DNA of 36,758 nt from Halioglobus sp. GTDB lineage: Bacteria; Pseudomonadota; Gammaproteobacteria; Pseudomonadales; Halieaceae. Where the stretch lies: positions 1 to 36,758 of the forward strand of contig JAPKAY010000038.1 of the NCBI GenBank assembly GCA_028825045.1. Reading direction: 5' to 3'. Below, one piece after another: positions 16,878 through 25,551 of the stretch (position 1 is the stretch's first letter; the number at the start of each line of letters is the position of its first letter). Made by a program: the position numbers and the translations under genes. Under the pieces are notes generated by a model, which was given only the letters and a program-made list of their open reading frames with translations, was not told the DNA's origin and searched no databases.

Positions 16878-17585
16878 ATGTGGGGTCGCGACCTACCGAT
16901 CAAACTTGAGCCCAGCTGGCGGGTCCCGCTGGCAGCGGAATTTGAGCAGCCCTACATGGAGCAGCTAGGCGCGTTTTTGCTGAGTCAGAAGCGCGCAGGG
17001 AAACGTATCTTCCCGCGGAGTGATGAGCTTTTTAACGCGTTCAGTCATACACCGCTAAGTCGCGTAAAGGCCGTTATCCTGGGTCAGGATCCCTACCACG
17101 GTGACGGCCAGGCCCATGGACTCTGCTTTTCGGTCAGGCCCGGTGTCCCCGTGCCTCCTTCCTTGAAGAACATCTACAAAGAGCTACACGCTGAACTGGG
17201 CCTTCCCATTCCTGTACAAGGCAATCTCACAGCCTGGGCGGATCAGGGCGTCTTGTTACTCAATAGTGTGTTGTCGGTTGAATACACGTGCGCCGCCTCA
17301 CATCAGGGCAAAGGCTGGGAGACGTTCACCGATAGGGTAATCGACGTCATTAATCGCGAGCGCGAAGGCGTAGTGTTTATGTTGTGGGGCAGTTACGCTC
17401 AGCGCAAAGGTGCGATCATCGACGCTGAGCGTCATTGTGTTCTTAAAGCCCCCCATCCGTCGCCCCTCAGTGCGCACCGTGGTTTTTTTGGCTGCGGACA
17501 CTTTATTGCGGCTAACAAATATCTCCAGGACACAGGGGTGACCCCTATCGATTGGGCAATACCCGCGCAGCCAATTCCACTCTAG
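16878..17585 (+). CDS. ung: Uracil-DNA glycosylase (family 1)
   Basis: A 235-residue DNA repair enzyme that removes uracil from DNA. Motifs are complete: catalytic GQDPYHG with Asp71, the uracil pocket [20 protein letters not shown], and the DNA-intercalation loop [16 protein letters not shown] 16878 is chosen, with CGGAG at 16861-16865 upstream at a rather long spacing; a TTG at 16866 in frame would add four residues. It lies 19 bases after cofGH on the same strand, so it may be read as the last gene of the F420 transcript. There is no known functional tie. Its stop shares CTAG with the convergent ygfZ stop. Confidence 0.96.
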   Translation: MWGRDLPIKLEPSWRVPLAAEFEQPYMEQLGAFLLSQKRAGKRIFPRSDELFNAFSHTPLSRVKAVILGQDPYHGDGQAHGLCFSVRPGVPVPPSLKNIYKELHAELGLPIPVQGNLTAWADQGVLLLNSVLSVEYTCAASHQGKGWETFTDRVIDVINREREGVVFMLWGSYAQRKGAIIDAERHCVLKAPHPSPLSAHRGFFGCGHFIAANKYLQDTGVTPIDWAIPAQPIPL

Positions 17586-18532
17586 CTGGCGTCCAGCTCA
17601 TAGGGTAGTTCTCCCAGGGTGAGCAGGGGGCCATTGTCCGCGCCTACGTGTAGACCCTCCGTCGCACCGCTGGTAGTGGCAGCGACCAGCAACATGGTTT
17701 TGTCCCCGGCCGTGCTACTATTAACGATAGTACCGACACTCAGACCTGATTTTGAGCTAAATAGCGCGGTGCCGCTGGTTATGCCTGCGCCCTGATTCGC
17801 TCCTGCTGTATCACTCAGTTCTGCCACAAAGGTTCGACGTTTTGGTGTGCCTCGGTAATGTAATCGGGCCACCACTTCCTGACCGGTATAGCAGCCCTTG
17901 TTAAAACTAATATGCCCGGTGAGGTCGTAGTTGAGTGTTTGCGGAACAAATTCCTCTACGGTGGTGGCTTCGATGCGTGCAATGCCTGCGCAGATTTGCC
18001 GGGTCTGCCAGTCTGCATCGGTACTTTTCTCCATTCCCTGTGCCATCTCTGTGAGGTGCCTTTCGCAGAATTGAGCGTCCAGGTAGCATTCGAATTCCTG
18101 ACCTTGCTCGTCGGTTTGCACTAGCGTGTACCCTTCGCCACTGGTCGCGGCGAAGCGTTCTGACGGCAGGTCGCCAAAGATTTTGGCCAGGGACTTGGCT
18201 GCGTCTGGACCCCATACACCCAGTAGCGCCCAGTCATCTCGCGCCGCATCCAGGTCTGCATTTGAAAAGACAATGTACTTGCCAAAGGCGGCGCTACTGC
18301 CGGCCCGAATATCGCGCCTCAGGCGCAGGGCAAAATGGTCAGGGTTGAGTTCGCAAAGCAGAAAATCACACAAGACCCGTCCCTTGGGTGTGCAAAACAC
18401 ACCGGGAACCGCATGCATGGCATCCACCGTGCGAGTGTCACAGCTTGTCTGTCCCTGTAGGAACTTCAGCGTATCCGGGCCGATGATGTGTAGCAGCGCA
18501 TCGGCATCCAGGTGGGCAAATTGGCAGTTCAA
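17582..18532 (-). CDS. ygfZ: Folate-binding protein YgfZ (Fe-S cluster maintenance)
   Basis: A 316-residue protein of the YgfZ/GcvT-like family, which uses tetrahydrofolate to support assembly or repair of some Fe-S enzymes. The diagnostic motif KGCYTGQEV is at 212-220 with Cys214. The N-terminal [20 protein letters not shown] and later [14 protein letters not shown] also fit. It is divergent from sdhE, a common gammaproteobacterial arrangement that places Fe-S and flavin maturation factors side by side. It overlaps the end of ung by 4 bases in convergent orientation. Confidence 0.94.
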   Translation of the reverse strand: MNCQFAHLDADALLHIIGPDTLKFLQGQTSCDTRTVDAMHAVPGVFCTPKGRVLCDFLLCELNPDHFALRLRRDIRAGSSAAFGKYIVFSNADLDAARDDWALLGVWGPDAAKSLAKIFGDLPSERFAATSGEGYTLVQTDEQGQEFECYLDAQFCERHLTEMAQGMEKSTDADWQTRQICAGIARIEATTVEEFVPQTLNYDLTGHISFNKGCYTGQEVVARLHYRGTPKRRTFVAELSDTAGANQGAGITSGTALFSSKSGLSVGTIVNSSTAGDKTMLLVAATTSGATEGLHVGADNGPLLTLGELPYELDAS

Positions 18533-18574
18533 GTGTGCTTACCTGTGTTGTTGGTCCATTATAGTAATGGGTGA

Positions 18575-18586
18575 ACAGCGCGCTGT
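18575..18586. repeat. 12-bp perfect palindrome between ygfZ and sdhE
   Basis: ACAGCGCGCTGT reads the same on both strands and sits in the 134-base gap between these divergent genes. On either side are AT-rich -10-like boxes: ATTATA at 18558-18563 (TATAAT on the minus strand, towards ygfZ) and TATAAT at 18623-18628 (towards sdhE). Neither has a good -35 box. An operator is possible but unproven. Confidence 0.3.
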
Positions 18587-18666
18587 CAGCTTAAGAAACA
18601 CACTTCCCGTGGATTTAGGCTATATAATGCGCGACTTTGATGGCCCACTCGGATTAGTTTACTGGC

Positions 18667-18933
18667 ATGATGGAAAACGAAGAAATCAATCGCATGCGTT
18701 GGGCGGCGCGGCGCGGGATGCTGGAGCTGGATCTGGTGCTCGAGCCTTTCGTCACGTCGCGTTACGCGCAGCTCAGCGAGGCTGATCGGTTATGTTTTCA
18801 AAAGCTTATGCTGTGCGAGGATCAGGATTTGTTTACCTGGTTTATGCAACGCAATCAGCCAAGTGATCCGGAGCTAGCCGGCATTGTTAAGCAGATACTC
18901 CTTTTCGCCCAGTCTGCACCTAAGAATCGGTAA
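18667..18933 (+). CDS. sdhE: Succinate dehydrogenase flavinylation factor SdhE
   Basis: An 88-residue protein that helps attach FAD covalently to the flavoprotein subunit of succinate dehydrogenase (SdhE/YgfY, Sdh5 family). The essential RGxxE motif is present as RGMLELD (R16, G17, E20), with the conserved FxxLMLCEDQDLFTWF region after it. Size is typical. ATG 18667 and the next codon, ATG 18670, both serve as possible starts. A TATAAT box lies at 18623-18628 with a GC-rich stretch after it. ygfX overlaps its 3' end, as in other gammaproteobacteria. Confidence 0.95.
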   Translation: MMENEEINRMRWAARRGMLELDLVLEPFVTSRYAQLSEADRLCFQKLMLCEDQDLFTWFMQRNQPSDPELAGIVKQILLFAQSAPKNR

Positions 18934-19309
18934 ATCTCGGTTACGTGCTGTGCTCTATTGCGCATTTTGCTGTATGAACGGTTGCGCAATCTGGTTGATT
19001 TACACTCAGGGCTATCAAATTCTGACGCTGATACTGGCACCGCCAATGGCTCTGGTCCTGTGGCGCCTGTACCGCGATCCTCTGCAGGGGGGCCGGTTAA
19101 CTTGGACAAACGGCGCCTGGACACTGGAGTGCAAAGGCTTGCAGAGGGCGATTGATGTGGGTAAGCGCAGCATCGCTTTACCGTGGGTGATCTACGTCTC
19201 TTATCGAGATATTGCGATGGGTACGGATGGACATATCTGGCTGTACGCCGATAGTCTCTCGCCCCAAGCGCGGCGTCGGCTGCGGGTGAGACTCACACTA
19301 CAGCAATAG
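18884..19309 (+). CDS. ygfX: YgfX-family small membrane protein
   Basis: A 141-residue inner-membrane protein. The N-terminal SFSPSLHLRI is the usual YgfX opening, and two hydrophobic helices follow at about 22-40 and 44-60. The C-terminal cytoplasmic part begins GRLTWTNGAWTLEC. The first start in frame is TTG 18884, 50 bases inside sdhE, with a GGAG about 10 bases upstream; no ATG is available near the conserved region, so a TTG start in an overlap is likely. The sdhE-ygfX pair is conserved. The E. coli homologue (CptA) has been described as a toxin-like inhibitor of cytoskeletal proteins paired with YgfY, but that role is debated. Confidence 0.8.
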   Translation: MLSRYSFSPSLHLRIGKSRLRAVLYCAFCCMNGCAIWLIYTQGYQILTLILAPPMALVLWRLYRDPLQGGRLTWTNGAWTLECKGLQRAIDVGKRSIALPWVIYVSYRDIAMGTDGHIWLYADSLSPQARRRLRVRLTLQQ

Positions 19310-19361
19310 GAATGCACGGCAGGTACGTCCGTTCTAATAGGGCAGTGCTCGGGTCGTGTTG

Positions 19362-20954
19362 TTACAGCACGCTCTCCGGCTGCAGGACGGTGTCCTTCGC
19401 CGTTGGCAACAGCTGAGGATAGTCCAGTGTGTAGTGCAGTCCGCGGCTCTCTTTGCGCGACATCGCGCAGCGAATCATCAGCTCTGCCACCATGGCTAAG
19501 TTGCGCAACTCCAGTAAATCGTTGCTGACTTTGTAGTTGCCATAATATTCGGCTATTTCGGACTGCAGCAGCTGTACGCGATGCAAGGCGCGCTCAAGAC
19601 GTTTATTGGTCCGCACAATGCCAACGTAATCCCACATAAAGCGTCTCAGCTCGTCCCAGTTGTGGGATATAACCACGTCTTCATCCGAGTCAGTTACCTG
19701 GCTTTCATCCCACAGCGCCGCCGCGGAAGGAGGAGGTGTGACATCCAACGCGGTAGTGATGTGCTGCGCAGCGGATTCGGCGTAAACAATGCATTCCAGC
19801 AGCGAATTGCTCGCCATGCGATTGGCGCCGTGCAGTCCGGTGCAGGAGGACTCTCCCACCGCATACAGGCCCGGAACATCGGTATGGCTATTACTGTCTA
19901 CCACAATACCGCCGCAGGTATAGTGGGCCGCAGGCACTACCGGTATAGGTTCACTGCTGATATCGATACCCAACTCCTCGCAGCGCGCCATGACGGTGGG
20001 GAAGTGACTGCGCAGGAAGTCGGATGATTTATGTGAGATATCCAGAAAGACGCAATCTGCACCCAGGCGCTTCATCTCATGATCGATCGCCCGTGCCACA
20101 ACGTCACGCGGCGCCAATTCACCCCGTTCGTCGAAATTTTGCATGAAGCGCTCCCCATCGGGCAGCAATAGTCTGCCTCCTTCGCCACGAATTGCTTCGG
20201 TGACTAGAAACGATTTGGCTCTGGGGTGGTAGAGACAAGTGGGATGGAACTGGTTGAATTCCAGGTTGGCGACACGGCAGCCAGCGCGCCAGGCCATTGC
20301 AATACCGTCGCCGCTGGCGCCATCGGGGTTGCTGGTATAAAGGTATGCCTTGCTTGCGCCGCCCGTGGCCAGGACGACCGCAGAGGCCTGAAACAGGTCT
20401 ACGTGGCCGCTGCGCTGGTCGAGTATGTACGCGCCCTGGCAACGCCCGTCAGCTGTGATCAGATCGACTGCCATGCGATGGGTGAAGATTTCGATATTCT
20501 TTGCGGCTGCTGCGCGTTCCGTAAGTACTTCTGAGATGGCACGGCCGGTGCGATCGGCTGCGTGAATAATGCGGCGGTGGCTATGGCCACCCTCCATGGT
20601 CAGGTGAAATTCACGCTGCTTATTAGAGGCGCCGTCCTCCCGAAGGTCGAAATCCACCCCTTGTTCTACCAGCCACTCAACACAACGTTTGCTGTTGCGA
20701 ACAGTGAACTCCACGGCGTCGCGACGACAAAGACCAGCGCCAGCGGCGATAGTATCGGCCACATGAGAATCGACAGTATCGCGGTTGTGCAGGACGGCGG
20801 CCATGCCGCCCTGAGCCCAGTAGGTCGATCCTTGGTTTAGATCGGCCTTGGAAAGCAGGGCAATGCGGCAATTCCCGGGAAGGCGCAAAGCGAGGCTGAG
20901 CCCTGCGGCGCCGCTACCTATTACCAGGACATCGTGTTGATATCGGGTTGCCAT
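19362..20954 (-). CDS. nadB: L-aspartate oxidase
   Basis: A 530-residue FAD enzyme that oxidises L-aspartate to iminoaspartate, the first step of de novo NAD synthesis. The N-terminal FAD motif [13 protein letters not shown], the [13 protein letters not shown] loop, the active-site region [12 protein letters not shown] and [20 protein letters not shown] are all present. Length is typical. Start is ATG 20954. It is divergent from rpoE, the standard arrangement in gammaproteobacteria, with a 265-base gap that holds the sigma-E promoter. nadA and nadC are not in this window. Confidence 0.97.
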   Translation of the reverse strand: MATRYQHDVLVIGSGAAGLSLALRLPGNCRIALLSKADLNQGSTYWAQGGMAAVLHNRDTVDSHVADTIAAGAGLCRRDAVEFTVRNSKRCVEWLVEQGVDFDLREDGASNKQREFHLTMEGGHSHRRIIHAADRTGRAISEVLTERAAAAKNIEIFTHRMAVDLITADGRCQGAYILDQRSGHVDLFQASAVVLATGGASKAYLYTSNPDGASGDGIAMAWRAGCRVANLEFNQFHPTCLYHPRAKSFLVTEAIRGEGGRLLLPDGERFMQNFDERGELAPRDVVARAIDHEMKRLGADCVFLDISHKSSDFLRSHFPTVMARCEELGIDISSEPIPVVPAAHYTCGGIVVDSNSHTDVPGLYAVGESSCTGLHGANRMASNSLLECIVYAESAAQHITTALDVTPPPSAAALWDESQVTDSDEDVVISHNWDELRRFMWDYVGIVRTNKRLERALHRVQLLQSEIAEYYGNYKVSNDLLELRNLAMVAELMIRCAMSRKESRGLHYTLDYPQLLPTAKDTVLQPESVL

Positions 20955-21131
20955 AGATCTCAGTGCTTGCTGCTTTGGATTGTGAAATATATGATGCGTC
21001 TCAAAGACTTAGCGTCGGCGAAATAAAGAAGCATCGGAGTATATACGAGCTCGTGGGAATTTCGGTAATTATCCGTAAGGGAAGTTCAGCGTTTTTGTCA
21101 GCGGGCAGAGGCGAGCCAGGCTATGGGATGC

Positions 21132-21158
21132 GAACTATTCCCCGTGTCAGTTGTCTAC
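21132..21158 (+). promoter_or_regulatory. Sigma-E (AlgU)-type promoter upstream of rpoE
   Basis: GAACTA (21132-21137) and TCTAC (21154-21158) are separated by 16 bases, closely matching the GAACTT-N16-TCTGA consensus of RpoE/AlgU. It lies about 60 bases before the rpoE start. This is the expected autoregulatory promoter of the rpoE-rseABC-mucD operon. Confidence 0.65.
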
Positions 21159-21219
21159 CTGTTTATGGGGAATTAATTACCAGGGCAGTATTGTCAGAGT
21201 CTAGGGAGGGGAGCCAGAC

Positions 21220-21804
21220 GTGACTGCTGCTGAAACTGATCAGCAACTGGTTGTCAGGGTGCAGAAAGGTGACACGCGGGCTTTCGACCTGCTGGTGTTG
21301 AAATACCAGCACAAGATTTTTGGTCTGATCGGTCGCTACGTACGTGATGCCGATGAGGTCCAAGATGTTGCACAGGAGGCTTTCATTAAGGCGTACAAAG
21401 CGCTGCCTCGATTCCGAGGGGATAGCGCGTTTTATACCTGGTTGTACCGCATTGCCATTAATACTGCCAAAAACCACCTGGTGTCCCGTTCAAGGCGACC
21501 GCCGGGAACGGGGGTTGAGATTCAGGATGCCGAATACTATGAAAGTGGCGGCGCGTTGCGGGATATCGAAAATCCGGAAACTGCATTGTATGGGGCGGAA
21601 CTAAAGGCTGTGGTGGAGGGCGCAATAGGCGCGCTGCCAGAAGATCTTCGTACTGCAGTAACGTTGCGCGAATTTGATGGCCTTAGTTATGAGGACATCG
21701 CCGATATAATGGACTGTCCCGTGGGCACGGTGCGATCGAGAATATTCCGTGCGCGTGAGGCGATCGATGTGTTAGTGGTTGAGCAGATGAGAGGAGAGTC
21801 CTGA
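21220..21804 (+). CDS. rpoE: Extracytoplasmic-stress sigma factor RpoE/AlgU
   Basis: A 194-residue ECF sigma factor that directs the envelope stress regulon. Region 2 (DADEVQDVAQEAFIKAYKAL, then FYTWLYRIAINTAKNHL) and region 4 (REFDGLSYEDIADIMDCPVG, then TVRSRIFRARE) are intact. The start is GTG 21220 after the purine-rich GGGAGGGGA at 21204-21212. It leads an operon with its own anti-sigma genes and is preceded by a sigma-E-type promoter, so positive autoregulation is expected, with activity held in check by RseA and RseB. Confidence 0.97.
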   Translation: MTAAETDQQLVVRVQKGDTRAFDLLVLKYQHKIFGLIGRYVRDADEVQDVAQEAFIKAYKALPRFRGDSAFYTWLYRIAINTAKNHLVSRSRRPPGTGVEIQDAEYYESGGALRDIENPETALYGAELKAVVEGAIGALPEDLRTAVTLREFDGLSYEDIADIMDCPVGTVRSRIFRAREAIDVLVVEQMRGES

Positions 21805-21891
21805 ATCAGGGATTCACAACGGGGCGTTCCCGATGGCGATGTTTCGACATCTAAGCAATGCACAATGAAGTTAGGTAGTAAGGTATGAACT

Positions 21892-22503
21892 ATGAAGGAT
21901 AACATGCGCGAAACTCTCTCTGCTGTGATGGATGATGAGGCGAATGAGCTCGAAATGGAGCGGGTCCTGAAACACGCTGTTACCGATGAGGAGACCAGAG
22001 CAACCTGGACACGCTACAACCTGGCGCGCCATTCGTTGAATGGAGGTTCCTTGGCGCACCTGGATTGGGATATATCGGAACAAGTGCGGGCAGCGCTATT
22101 AGATGAACACACGGCTGGCTCTGCGCCTGTTTCGACTGGCTTCAAACAGCGGGTGCTGCGTCCGATGGCCAGTTTTGCGGTGGCAGCATCGGTGGCAGCA
22201 ACCATCGTGATCGGGGGGCAGCAAATCGCGCAAGTCGGTAATGCCGATCGCTATGACCGTAATCAGGTGGTGGCAATCAGTCCGCCACCCGTAGGGATAG
22301 TCAATATTGAGGGCGCTAACCCAGTCCAGGCCAGTTTCGGGATGCAGTCGATACCTGTGTTGCAGCCGATGACAAGGACCGCTTATCAAGATCTGGCTGC
22401 ACAACGCCTGAATAAATACTCGCAACAACATGCGGAACAGGCGGCGCTTAACTCGCCGCAGGGACTCTTGTCCTATGCCCGCGTTCCGCAGATAAGGGAG
22501 TAG
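21892..22503 (+). CDS. rseA: Anti-sigma-E factor RseA/MucA
   Basis: A 203-residue single-pass inner-membrane protein that binds and silences RpoE until cleaved by envelope proteases. The N-terminal cytoplasmic domain has the family opening LSAVMDDEANELEMERVL and later TRYNLARHSL. The membrane helix is at about 93-108, and the periplasmic end closes with SQQHAEQAALNSPQGLLSYA, the RseB-binding region. ATG 21892 is used; ATG 21904 is a possible alternative. It lies 87 bases after rpoE in the same operon. Confidence 0.93.
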   Translation: MKDNMRETLSAVMDDEANELEMERVLKHAVTDEETRATWTRYNLARHSLNGGSLAHLDWDISEQVRAALLDEHTAGSAPVSTGFKQRVLRPMASFAVAASVAATIVIGGQQIAQVGNADRYDRNQVVAISPPPVGIVNIEGANPVQASFGMQSIPVLQPMTRTAYQDLAAQRLNKYSQQHAEQAALNSPQGLLSYARVPQIRE

Positions 22504-22508
22504 GTTTT

Positions 22509-23474
22509 ATTATTGCGGTAAGACGCATTCTCGGCATGTCTCAGTGTTTTTGCGCACTGACTTTTACGCTGCTTCTTGTTACGGCGGCCTCCGTCGAAGC
22601 CGCCACGTGTCCCGATACCGACGCCCTGGCGCTTTCCTGGTTGGACAAGATGTCGAGAAATAGTCAACAGCTTAGCTACCATGGAGTGGCTACGCTGCAA
22701 CGCGGTGGCGATTTGCAAGTGCTGCAATTCTCTCACCTGGAGAATCAGGACGATAGCTCAGAAAGCCTGATTAAACTGACCGGACAGGGTGCCCAGGTGG
22801 AACGTGCGCCACATCCTTTGGACTGTATTCACCCGGGCCAACAGCTGCTGCGTTTGGGGGATGTATTGCAGGCGAGTGATTGTGACATGGCGCGGCAGTA
22901 TCGCTTCAGCGTTGTCGGCGATGGTCGCGTAGCGGGTCGCGATAGCGTGCAGATTGAAGTTGTGCCTCGTGATATGTACCGCTTTGGCTATATTATGTAC
23001 CTCGACAAAGAGACCGGGCTACTGCTGAAATCCGAGACGATCGGGCACGGACATAAGGTGTTGGAGAAGTTCCAGTTTGCTCGTCTGTCATACAGCGAAG
23101 CGGTTCCCAGCGTAAACGGGGTCGTTGTAACCCACCAGGCGAAACACCCTGACGCTCGCAACCCGGCTGTCAGTGCCCTTGTCTCCAGAGACTGGACGGT
23201 GAATTGGCTGCCGCGTGGATTCATGCCAACGGATACCTCGTTTGGAACTAGCGGCCGTCGAACGTACACGGATGGGCTCGCAGTTTTTTCCGTCTTTCTG
23301 GAAGATCTCAATCGAGAAATGCGCCCCGGAGAAGGTTTGGTCAGGCAGGGCGGCACCACCTCTTACACGCGAGGGATGTTGATCGCCGAAGAGCCGGTAC
23401 TGGTAACGGTCGTTGGTGAAGTGCCGGTCAATACGGCTCGCATGGTCGCCGACTCGATAGCCTGGGATCACTAG
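22509..23474 (+). CDS. rseB: Sigma-E regulator RseB/MucB (periplasmic)
   Basis: A periplasmic protein of about 312-321 residues that binds RseA and shields it from proteolysis, releasing it when lipopolysaccharide or lipoproteins accumulate. The MucB/RseB fold is recognisable (LSWLDKMSRNSQQLSYHGVA, and YRFGYIMYLDKETGLLLKSE). The first ATG is 22536, but it has no ribosome site, and the resulting signal peptide (MSQCFCALTFTLLLVTAASV) has no positive charge. AAGGGAG at 22494-22500, in the last codons of rseA, is spaced 8 and 11 bases from two in-frame ATT codons (22509 and 22512). These would add AVRRILG, a normal basic n-region. The start given here is therefore a hypothesis; the conventional choice is 22536. 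Confidence 0.85.
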   Translation: MIAVRRILGMSQCFCALTFTLLLVTAASVEAATCPDTDALALSWLDKMSRNSQQLSYHGVATLQRGGDLQVLQFSHLENQDDSSESLIKLTGQGAQVERAPHPLDCIHPGQQLLRLGDVLQASDCDMARQYRFSVVGDGRVAGRDSVQIEVVPRDMYRFGYIMYLDKETGLLLKSETIGHGHKVLEKFQFARLSYSEAVPSVNGVVVTHQAKHPDARNPAVSALVSRDWTVNWLPRGFMPTDTSFGTSGRRTYTDGLAVFSVFLEDLNREMRPGEGLVRQGGTTSYTRGMLIAEEPVLVTVVGEVPVNTARMVADSIAWDH

Positions 23475-23478
23475 CCCT

Positions 23479-23955
23479 ATGTTGACAGAAGTCGGACGAG
23501 TTGTTGGGTTGGAGACTGATGGGCTTTGGGTCGAAACCATTCGTCGCAGCACCTGCGGTGCTTGTGCCGTACAGAAAGGTTGCGGGCACGGACTGCTGAA
23601 TAAAATGTCTGATGGTAAACGTGGATATATTCGAATTTTGCCGGGCGACCAGACCCTCACTGATTACAGTCTCGATGATGAGGTCCTGTTTAGTATTCCC
23701 GAAGAAATTATCCTGCGAGGTTCGTTTATTGCCTACATTTTGCCGGTTTTAGCAATGCTGGGTGGTGCGACGTTGGCGGGAGAGTTTTTCCCCGGCACAG
23801 GGGATGGTGTTGCTGCACTGGGCTCAATGATCGGCTTGGCTGGCGGCTTTGGCATCGTTCGCTGGCATGGTGCACGGCATCGCCACGATACTGATTTTCA
23901 ACCCGTTCTGTTGAGCCAGGCGCCGTCCGACGTAGAGCCCGTCACGCTTCTCTGA
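23479..23955 (+). CDS. rseC: Sigma-E modulator RseC/MucC
   Basis: A 158-residue inner-membrane protein. The N-terminal half has the four-cysteine pattern CGACAVQKGCGHGLL typical of RseC. Two hydrophobic helices follow at about 81-98 and 107-125, and the C-terminal tail is polar. It starts 4 bases after rseB. The family modulates sigma-E output and has also been linked to redox systems (Rnf/SoxR); the exact role is not settled. Confidence 0.92.
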   Translation: MLTEVGRVVGLETDGLWVETIRRSTCGACAVQKGCGHGLLNKMSDGKRGYIRILPGDQTLTDYSLDDEVLFSIPEEIILRGSFIAYILPVLAMLGGATLAGEFFPGTGDGVAALGSMIGLAGGFGIVRWHGARHRHDTDFQPVLLSQAPSDVEPVTLL

Positions 23956-23994
23956 CCCTTTTTCACCTGTTGTTTATATCACTGGATAGATTGT

Positions 23995-25398
23995 ATGAAT
24001 GCAAAATTTCGAATTAGTGCTGTTGTCCTCTTTTTGCTGTGCCAGTTGGGAACTGCGGCCTTAGCCCGGGCCGAGCTCCCGGATTTTCGCGAGATCGTGC
24101 GTGAAGCGTCCCCGGCCGTGGTGAAAATTATTGTGGAGCAGACTGCTTCTAAAGCGGAGCAGGGACAACGCGGTTCTCAGGAAATACCCGAGGAACTTCG
24201 GCGTTTTTTTGAATTCAGGGGCGGTCCTCCATCGCAGCAACCACGTATGGGTATGGGGTCAGGGTTCATTATTTCCAAAGACGGTTACGTTATAACGAAT
24301 AACCACGTGGTGGAGGGTGCCGATAGTGTATTGGTGCGCATGAATGATCGTCGCGAATTTGACGCTGAGGTGATCGGCTCTGACCCTCGTTCTGATATCG
24401 CGTTGTTACGTATCGATGCGTCGGGATTGCCGACACTGGATTTGGCTGATGACGAAGACCTCGAAGTGGGGGAGTGGGTGCTGGCTATTGGGTCACCCTT
24501 TGGGCTGGACTATTCCGTGTCTGCTGGCATTGTCAGCGCCAAGGGACGCAGTCTCCCTACCGAGCGCAACGAGAATTATGTGCCTTTCATTCAGACGGAT
24601 GTTGCTATCAATCCCGGAAATTCCGGGGGACCACTATTCAATCTTGAAGGTGAAGTGGTCGGTGTGAACTCACAAATATTTACGCGCAGCGGCGGCTCTA
24701 TTGGACTCTCATTTGCTATTCCCACATCAGTGGTCCGTCACGTGGTCGAGCAACTAAAGGAGAATGGCCAGGTGACTCGCGGCTGGCTGGGCGTCACCAT
24801 TCAGGACGTGGATAAGAATCTGGCAGAGTCTTTTGGTCTTAAGCGTCCGCGGGGAGCGCTAGTGGCCGAGGTTTCTGTGAACAGCCCCGCGTCTAACGCG
24901 GGAGTACAGACAGGCGATATCATCGTTGCCTTCAATGAAAAGGCGATATCTGACTCGGCTGATCTTCCTCATGTGGTAGGGCTTATAGCCCCGGGTACCT
25001 CAGTCGCAATGGAGATTGTGCGTGACAAAAAGCGCAAGTTTATTAATGTTGAAGTGGGTGGGCTCAACGCCGATGAAAGTGTGTCTCTTGCCGGGGGTGA
25101 ACTCAATCAAGACGGCACAGGTCGCCTGGGGTTGGTGGTTGAGACCCTGCCGCAAGAAGGCCTTGAGCAATTCGGTATCAGTGGTGGCGTCGTGGTGAAA
25201 AGTGTCAAACCGGGATCAGTCGCCGCCGTGGCGGGCATCAGAGTCGATGATGTCATTACACTTATTGACACCAATCCAATCAAATCGGTAGAGGCATTTC
25301 AGCAGACGGTGGATGAATTAAAGGAGGGTAATTCCGTACCTCTGCGGCTTATTCGGCGAGGATCTCCTATGTTTATTGGGCTACGAATTCCGGATTGA
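23995..25398 (+). CDS. mucD: Periplasmic serine protease MucD (DegP/HtrA family)
   Basis: A 467-residue trypsin-fold protease and chaperone of the periplasm. After a signal peptide cleaved near ALARA, the catalytic triad is H104 (TNNHVV), D134 (RSDIALLRID) and S210 (NPGNSGGPLFN). Two PDZ domains follow, at about 265-355 and 370-465, which recognise unfolded protein ends. It is the last gene of the rpoE operon, as in Pseudomonas, and is expected to rise with envelope stress. A 12-bp palindrome (CGCTGGCCAGCG, 25440-25451) lies downstream without a T-run. Confidence 0.95.
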   Translation: MNAKFRISAVVLFLLCQLGTAALARAELPDFREIVREASPAVVKIIVEQTASKAEQGQRGSQEIPEELRRFFEFRGGPPSQQPRMGMGSGFIISKDGYVITNNHVVEGADSVLVRMNDRREFDAEVIGSDPRSDIALLRIDASGLPTLDLADDEDLEVGEWVLAIGSPFGLDYSVSAGIVSAKGRSLPTERNENYVPFIQTDVAINPGNSGGPLFNLEGEVVGVNSQIFTRSGGSIGLSFAIPTSVVRHVVEQLKENGQVTRGWLGVTIQDVDKNLAESFGLKRPRGALVAEVSVNSPASNAGVQTGDIIVAFNEKAISDSADLPHVVGLIAPGTSVAMEIVRDKKRKFINVEVGGLNADESVSLAGGELNQDGTGRLGLVVETLPQEGLEQFGISGGVVVKSVKPGSVAAVAGIRVDDVITLIDTNPIKSVEAFQQTVDELKEGNSVPLRLIRRGSPMFIGLRIPD

Positions 25399-25551
25399 TG
25401 GCGCGGCGCATCAGGCGTCAGCTCATTGACGTCCCGGGGCGCTGGCCAGCGTAGCGGTCGCATCACCATTTGGGGTACAATCGCGCGTTTTTTGGAAGAA
25501 GGGTCGGGCGTGGTGTCGGACTCAGCCAAGCTGCAAATCGAGCTGAATTGA

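Noticed and set aside
20963..21223. 86-codon plus-strand frame between nadB and rpoE
   Set aside because: It covers the sigma-E promoter and leader of rpoE, resembles no known family and has no ribosome site.
25440..25451. Palindrome CGCTGGCCAGCG after mucD as a terminator
   Set aside because: There is no T-run after it, and it lies upstream of the probable lepA promoter; a 12-base palindrome is not rare enough on its own.
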